DNA of 35,050 bases from the NCBI GenBank assembly GCA_039817205.1, contig JBCBWG010000002.1, forward strand, positions 1-35,050, written 5' to 3'. This document shows positions 31,365 to 35,050 of this stretch, in pieces. The stretch's first letter is position 1. Each line of letters begins with the position of its first letter. Under the pieces are notes generated by a model. That model did not search any database, was not told where the DNA came from, and saw only the letters and a program-made list of their open reading frames with translations. The position numbers and the translations under genes were made by a program. The stretch is from JBCBWG01 sp039817205. GTDB lineage: Bacteria; Pseudomonadota; Alphaproteobacteria; Rhizobiales; Hyphomicrobiaceae.

Positions 31365-32461
31365 CCTGACGGCGCGTGACGCGGTGACGCCGCGTCCGGC
31401 CCACGGCTCTCAGCCTGAGCTGACCAACTTCCAAAGAGCTGAGCCAGAGATCGCTGCCGTTTGGTGTCAACGCTGACCCGAGCCGTCATCCCGGCGCGCA
31501 AAACGGGTGCTGCTTGAACAGCAATCGGCCGAAGTTTCAGTCGGACAGGCAAGCGCTGGACAACTTTCACCCAGTTGCCCGACGCATTCTGCGGCGGCAA
31601 CAACGCAAACTCGGCCCCGGTTGCTGGGCTAATACTCGCGACCTCAGCTTGCCAAACGGTATTGCGGTCGATGTCGAGCTGAACCTCCGCCGTCATCCCG
31701 GGGCTCACATGGGTCAACTCGGTCTCTTTGAAGTTCGCTTCAATCCAGGGCTGTGTGTCAGCGACGATCGCCAAAATTGGTTTGGCGATTTCAATTTGTT
31801 CGCCCGGCTGGAGGCGCAGGTTGACAACCTGGCCGTTGATCGGCGCACGAATGCGGGTTCGGCTCAGATCAAGCTTGGCCGACTTGAGCGCGGCGAGCTT
31901 TTCCCGAACAGTCGGATGCTCATCGACGGGCCGCGCAGGGTCTCCGCCGATCTGGGTGAGCACCCGCTGAACCTTCTGCTCCGCGAGCCGCAAGCGATCG
32001 CGACCGCCGCGCGCATTTTCCGCTGCCTCTTCAAGCCGCGTTGACGCGACGATCCCACGACGGGCGAGCTTCTTTTGACGCGCAAGTTGAGCCACCAGGA
32101 ATGCAACGCGCCCCGTCCACTGATCACGCTCACTTTTGGCCTCTGCAAGCGACGCAACCAACGTCCGAATGCCCTGCCGCGCCGCATCGACCTCCGCCTC
32201 GGCCTTTGCCAACGCGACCTGGAATGGGCGGCGGTCGAGTTCAACCAAAACGTCGCCAGACTTCACGTGAGCATGATCTTCGACCGCAACGAATGAAACC
32301 CGACCATCTAGCTCAGGTGAGATGTGGGCGATGTGGGTTTTGACGTATGCATTTTCCGTCGCGACGAAGCGGCCACCGCTCAGCCAGACGTAACCGGCCG
32401 CGACGACGGTTGCCAACGGGATGACCCCTAAGAGGACGGGTCTGACGAAACGCTTCAACAT
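31358..32461 (-). CDS. HlyD/EmrA-type efflux adaptor
   Basis: The 367-residue product is a periplasmic adaptor (membrane fusion protein) with one N-terminal membrane anchor (about 8-28). TENAYVKTHIAHISPELDGRV-like residues (35-55) begin the biotinyl-lipoyl half-domain, and RTRIRAPINGQVVNL completes it. Between them is a long charged helical hairpin (about 80-200). TQPWIEANFKETEL matches EmrA-type adaptors. It lies downstream of marR on the minus strand, and the matching MFS pump is divergent, 0.75 kb away. Together they would form an EmrAB-like drug exporter needing a TolC-type outer-membrane protein encoded elsewhere. Confidence 0.9.
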   Translation of the reverse strand: MLKRFVRPVLLGVIPLATVVAAGYVWLSGGRFVATENAYVKTHIAHISPELDGRVSFVAVEDHAHVKSGDVLVELDRRPFQVALAKAEAEVDAARQGIRTLVASLAEAKSERDQWTGRVAFLVAQLARQKKLARRGIVASTRLEEAAENARGGRDRLRLAEQKVQRVLTQIGGDPARPVDEHPTVREKLAALKSAKLDLSRTRIRAPINGQVVNLRLQPGEQIEIAKPILAIVADTQPWIEANFKETELTHVSPGMTAEVQLDIDRNTVWQAEVASISPATGAEFALLPPQNASGNWVKVVQRLPVRLKLRPIAVQAAPVLRAGMTARVSVDTKRQRSLAQLFGSWSAQAESRGPDAASPRHAPSGQ

Positions 32462-32541
32462 GGGCCTATTGCACTTTTGGCGTCGCACGTTTTCAGAAGT
32501 CGCCGCAGCGCCGATCTGGCCGCTGCCCTACACTGACGGGG

Positions 32542-33084
32542 TCAGCTCACACTTTCTGGTTGTCGCTTTCGGACACGCGCCGGTGACCGCCGAGCTGCGG
32601 TTTCGGTCTCGCTTGAAAGCGATGCAACGCTTTCCGTTGCAAGCACATCCAGGAGCGTCGACCGAACCCGTCGCATCAAACCGGAAAGGACATCGCGTTC
32701 CTTCACACTGAGAGACGAAAACGCGTCCATGACCGTTGCCTCGGCAATCGGGAAGATGTCGCGGTGAATGCGCTCCGCCCTGTCAAGCAGATGAAGGCGA
32801 TTGATCCGCCGATCTTTCGGGTCGGGACGGCGCTCCAGCCAACCCTTGGCTTCCATTTTGTCGATCAAACGTCCGGCCGTGGCCTTCTCGATCTCAAGGA
32901 TATCGGCAACTTCAGACTGGCTGAGGCCCGGTGTTGTATGCACGCGGGTCAGAACCACCCATTGCGCAAGCGTCAAACCGTGGTCACGAACGCGACGTTC
33001 GAACACCGTCCGCATGAGGCGGGCGACGTCTGTCATCGCGTACCCGATGAAGCTGTCATCTTGCTCGGACTTGTTCTTAGCCAT
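32542..33084 (-). CDS. MarR family transcriptional regulator
   Basis: The 180-residue product has the winged helix-turn-helix of MarR: LTLAQWVVLTRVHTTPGLSQSEVADILEIEK spans the entry helices, ATAGRLIDKMEAKGWLERRPDPKDRRIN the recognition helix and wing. An Arg/Ser-rich tail of about 30 residues follows the dimer helices. The start at 33084 is four codons inside a longer frame. It is followed after 80 bp by the HlyD gene on the same strand and is divergent from the MFS pump, so it very likely represses both from the 131-bp control region between. The inducer is unknown. Confidence 0.92.
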   Translation of the reverse strand: MAKNKSEQDDSFIGYAMTDVARLMRTVFERRVRDHGLTLAQWVVLTRVHTTPGLSQSEVADILEIEKATAGRLIDKMEAKGWLERRPDPKDRRINRLHLLDRAERIHRDIFPIAEATVMDAFSSLSVKERDVLSGLMRRVRSTLLDVLATESVASLSSETETAARRSPARVRKRQPESVS

Positions 33085-33215
33085 TCGCTGAACCAAGGGC
33101 CCTCGGTCGATCGTCAGGTGAGTAACGAAATAGTTGCATGCATTACTATCTCATATGTTACTATCGTCAAGACGACGATAGCGTGGTCAACGATTTTCGA
33201 GTGTGACGGCCTTCA
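33085..33215. promoter_or_regulatory. Divergent control region of the efflux locus
   Basis: The region is AT-rich and full of short repeats. ATAGT (33130-33134) and ACTAT (33145-33149) form an inverted pair with 10-bp spacing, a size suiting a MarR dimer. TTACTATC occurs twice in direct orientation (33143-33150 and 33158-33165). CTATCGTC (33161-33168) and GACGATAG (33174-33181) form a perfect 8-bp inverted repeat. I expect the marR and MFS promoters and the MarR operators here but cannot place the -10 boxes securely. Confidence 0.6.
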
Positions 33216-34817
33216 ATGACCAATCGTGGTGACGCAACCGCTGATGACCCTGACCCAAGCGGGCCGGTTGATGCGCCAACTCAGGCCAAAGACCCGAACT
33301 CCGGCGACGAGGCCCACGTCGCCAGCTTCTCGCAGCGGATATTGATCCTGCTGTTTGTGATGCTCGGGACGACGATCTACACCGCCTCGATCCTGATCTC
33401 GTCGACCTTGCTGCCGAAAATGCAGGGCGCACTTGCCGCGACGCCTGACGAAATCTCCTGGACGATGACGTTCAATATCGTCGCCACGGCTGTCGCGACG
33501 CCGATGACGGGCTGGTTGTCTGAGCGGTTCGGCAAGCGCAACACCATGGTCTGGTGTTCCGTAATCTTCGCGATTTCGACGTTCTTCTGCGGGACGTCGA
33601 CCTCGCTGTGGGAACTCATTTTCTGGCGCATCATCCAAGGCGCCGCCGGAGCACCGCTCGTCCCACTCGGCCAAACCATTCTGCTCAATACGTTTCCACG
33701 GAGCCAGCACAACACGATCATCGCCGTTTACGGCATGGCAAACATGATCGGGCCCGTGCTCGGTCCGACAGTGGGTGGGGAAATCTCCGAGGCTTACGGC
33801 TGGCGTTGGGGGTTTTGGATGATCGTGCCGGTCGCCATCATCACAGCGATTGGTTGGCGGTTCATTCTTGGGCCGGATCAGAAAGGTGAGCGACCCAATC
33901 TCGACTGGACCGGTTTTCTCTCGCTTTCCATTGCGATCGCCGGCGCCCAGCTTGTGCTCTCGCGCGGTCAACGGCTCGATTGGTTTTCATCCCAGGAAAT
34001 CGTCGCTGCAACCTTCCTCGCAGCCGTCGCCTTTTACCTCTTCATTGCCCACTGCCTCACAGCGGATCGCCCTTTCATCCGGCTCCATCTCCTGAAGGAC
34101 CGCAATTATGCGATTGGGCTTCTTCTCGTGCTGCTGTTTGGCATGCTCAACTTCGCGCCGATCGTTCTGTTGCCGCCTCTTCTTCAGCAACAGGCGAATT
34201 TTCCCGACACAACGATCGGCACGCTCATCGGCTATCGGGGCGTCGGAGCGGCGATCGGCTTCTTCCTTGCCATGCTGCTCGGGCGTTTTGATCCGCGCGG
34301 TGTGATGCTGATTGCGTGCATTATTCAGGCGTGGTCCGGCTATTGGTTCCTCGGCTTTTCGCTCGACGTCGACCAGACGGCTCTCGCGATCAATCTCGCT
34401 CTTCAGGGCCTTTCCGTCGGCCTCTGCTGGGTGCCGATGACGGTGGTGACCTTCTGGACCCTCGATCCCAAGTACCGTGCCGAGGCGATGAGCATGTTCC
34501 ATCTCCTTCGAAACTTCGGATCGAGCCTATTTATATCAATTGCCGTCGCGGAAATTGTCCGGACCACAAGTGCGAACTACGCACGCATGACAGAGTACGC
34601 GAGTGAGTTTCACCGGGTCTGGAACTTGCCGTGGGCCGTTGGCGCCTATTCGCTTGAGACGCCGGCGCAAGCGGCTCAGTTCAGTCGCGAGATCGCGCGA
34701 CAGGCGACGCTGATCGGATACACAAACGCGTTCATGCTCTTTACGATCGTCGCCGTGATCATGATCCCGCTCGTTGGCATGGCGCGGCTTCCAAAGAAAG
34801 AAGCGACAAGCGAATAG
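33216..34817 (+). CDS. DHA2 family MFS multidrug efflux transporter, EmrB-like
   Basis: The 533-residue product is a 14-helix drug:proton antiporter by length and pattern. After an unusually long acidic, soluble N-terminus (about 40 residues), the first helix ILILLFVMLGTTIYTASILI leads to the conserved LPKMQGAL and SWTMTFNIVATAVATPMTGW. The loop SERFGKRNTM is motif A-like, and MIGPVLGPTVGGEISEAYGWRWGFW is the antiporter motif C region. The adaptor gene (HlyD type) is on the opposite strand, an uncommon split, since emrA and emrB are usually consecutive. Substrate unknown. Confidence 0.92.
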   Translation: MTNRGDATADDPDPSGPVDAPTQAKDPNSGDEAHVASFSQRILILLFVMLGTTIYTASILISSTLLPKMQGALAATPDEISWTMTFNIVATAVATPMTGWLSERFGKRNTMVWCSVIFAISTFFCGTSTSLWELIFWRIIQGAAGAPLVPLGQTILLNTFPRSQHNTIIAVYGMANMIGPVLGPTVGGEISEAYGWRWGFWMIVPVAIITAIGWRFILGPDQKGERPNLDWTGFLSLSIAIAGAQLVLSRGQRLDWFSSQEIVAATFLAAVAFYLFIAHCLTADRPFIRLHLLKDRNYAIGLLLVLLFGMLNFAPIVLLPPLLQQQANFPDTTIGTLIGYRGVGAAIGFFLAMLLGRFDPRGVMLIACIIQAWSGYWFLGFSLDVDQTALAINLALQGLSVGLCWVPMTVVTFWTLDPKYRAEAMSMFHLLRNFGSSLFISIAVAEIVRTTSANYARMTEYASEFHRVWNLPWAVGAYSLETPAQAAQFSREIARQATLIGYTNAFMLFTIVAVIMIPLVGMARLPKKEATSE

Positions 34818-34930
34818 GCTTGCCAGCAGGCGTCTTGGGCGCTGAACATATCGCAACGAAAGTCTTAGCAATGATCGCGCTCTCAAGCGCTTATGACTGG
34901 CCGGTCGTCGCGCTTCAAACGGAGAAAACA

Positions 34931-35050
34931 ATGCTAAAACTGAACAACGTGGGGCAGGTCGATATCGTCATACGGCTGGTCGGCGGCGCCATCTTGATTA
35001 TACTGCCGCTGATCACGTCTTGGGCGATTTGGGCCAACCCGCTCATGCAG
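34931..35050 (+). CDS. DUF2892 (YgaP-like) membrane protein, 5' part
   Basis: The frame runs off the right edge after 40 codons. It starts MLKLNNVGQVDIVIRLVGGA, the typical N-terminus of DUF2892 proteins, followed by a hydrophobic helix ILIILPLITSWAIW. GGAG lies seven bases before the ATG. Members are small two-helix inner-membrane proteins, sometimes fused to rhodanese domains as in YgaP. The rest of the gene is not visible. Confidence 0.75.
   Translation, partial: MLKLNNVGQVDIVIRLVGGAILIILPLITSWAIWANPLMQ

Overview
The window is a gene-dense stretch of an alphaproteobacterial chromosome. It most resembles Hyphomicrobiales (Rhizobiales): the block ispH - thrB (APH-fold type) - rnhA - peroxiredoxin, the DUF952 - pyrD pair, and echA near rpsT are arrangements familiar from that order. 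Base composition is GC-rich and coding density is high. I saw no rRNA, tRNA, CRISPR array, insertion sequence or phage gene. Genus cannot be fixed from the sequence alone.

Layout. 0.3-2.8 kb: ispH, thrB, rnhA (isoprenoid, threonine, RNA:DNA hybrid removal). 2.8-5.4 kb: a redox pair on the minus strand (Prx5-type peroxiredoxin and a secreted DsbD-alpha-like protein) and a YqgE/AlgH protein. 5.4-7.7 kb: a small acidic secreted protein, a 0.6 kb gap, and a lone polysaccharide flippase. 7.7-10.4 kb: a gamma-glutamyltransferase and a secreted thermonuclease-type nuclease with a sunset-like tail. 10.4-13.7 kb: XdhC and MocA molybdenum-cofactor maturation genes with no molybdoenzyme next to them, and an Ldh2-type dehydrogenase. 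13.9-17.3 kb: a standalone DUF262/DUF1524 protein (possible type IV restriction or anti-phage protein), DUF952, pyrD. 17.4-20.1 kb: a 2-hydroxyacid dehydrogenase with a YpeA-like acetyltransferase, and a small unknown protein. 19.3-21.6 kb: a tightly overlapping acuI - maoC - SDR operon that looks like a short acyl-CoA reduction/hydration/oxidation set. 21.8-23.5 kb: a PcfJ-like protein and a divergent orphan ORF around an AT-rich, palindrome-bearing intergenic region. 23.5-26 kb: TauE/SafE permease, GST, enoyl-CoA hydratase.

26-30 kb holds the most unusual block. It is a minus-strand cassette of SxtJ-like membrane protein, a 50-residue DUF5989 membrane protein and a NodU/TobZ-type O-carbamoyltransferase, followed by two tandem, mutually homologous membrane proteins of unknown family. 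The cassette lies between echA and rpsT, which are normally close neighbours in Rhizobiales. dnaA, which often follows rpsT there, is absent, and a PdeM-type phosphoesterase takes its place.

31.4-35 kb: a divergent EmrAB-like efflux locus (MarR and HlyD on minus, DHA2 MFS on plus, with a repeat-rich control region) and the start of a DUF2892 membrane protein cut by the window edge.

Two architectural points stand out. Genes are packed by start/stop overlaps (ATGA, GTGA, TGATG). Three separate convergent pairs end on a shared CTAG tetranucleotide that supplies TAG to both strands.
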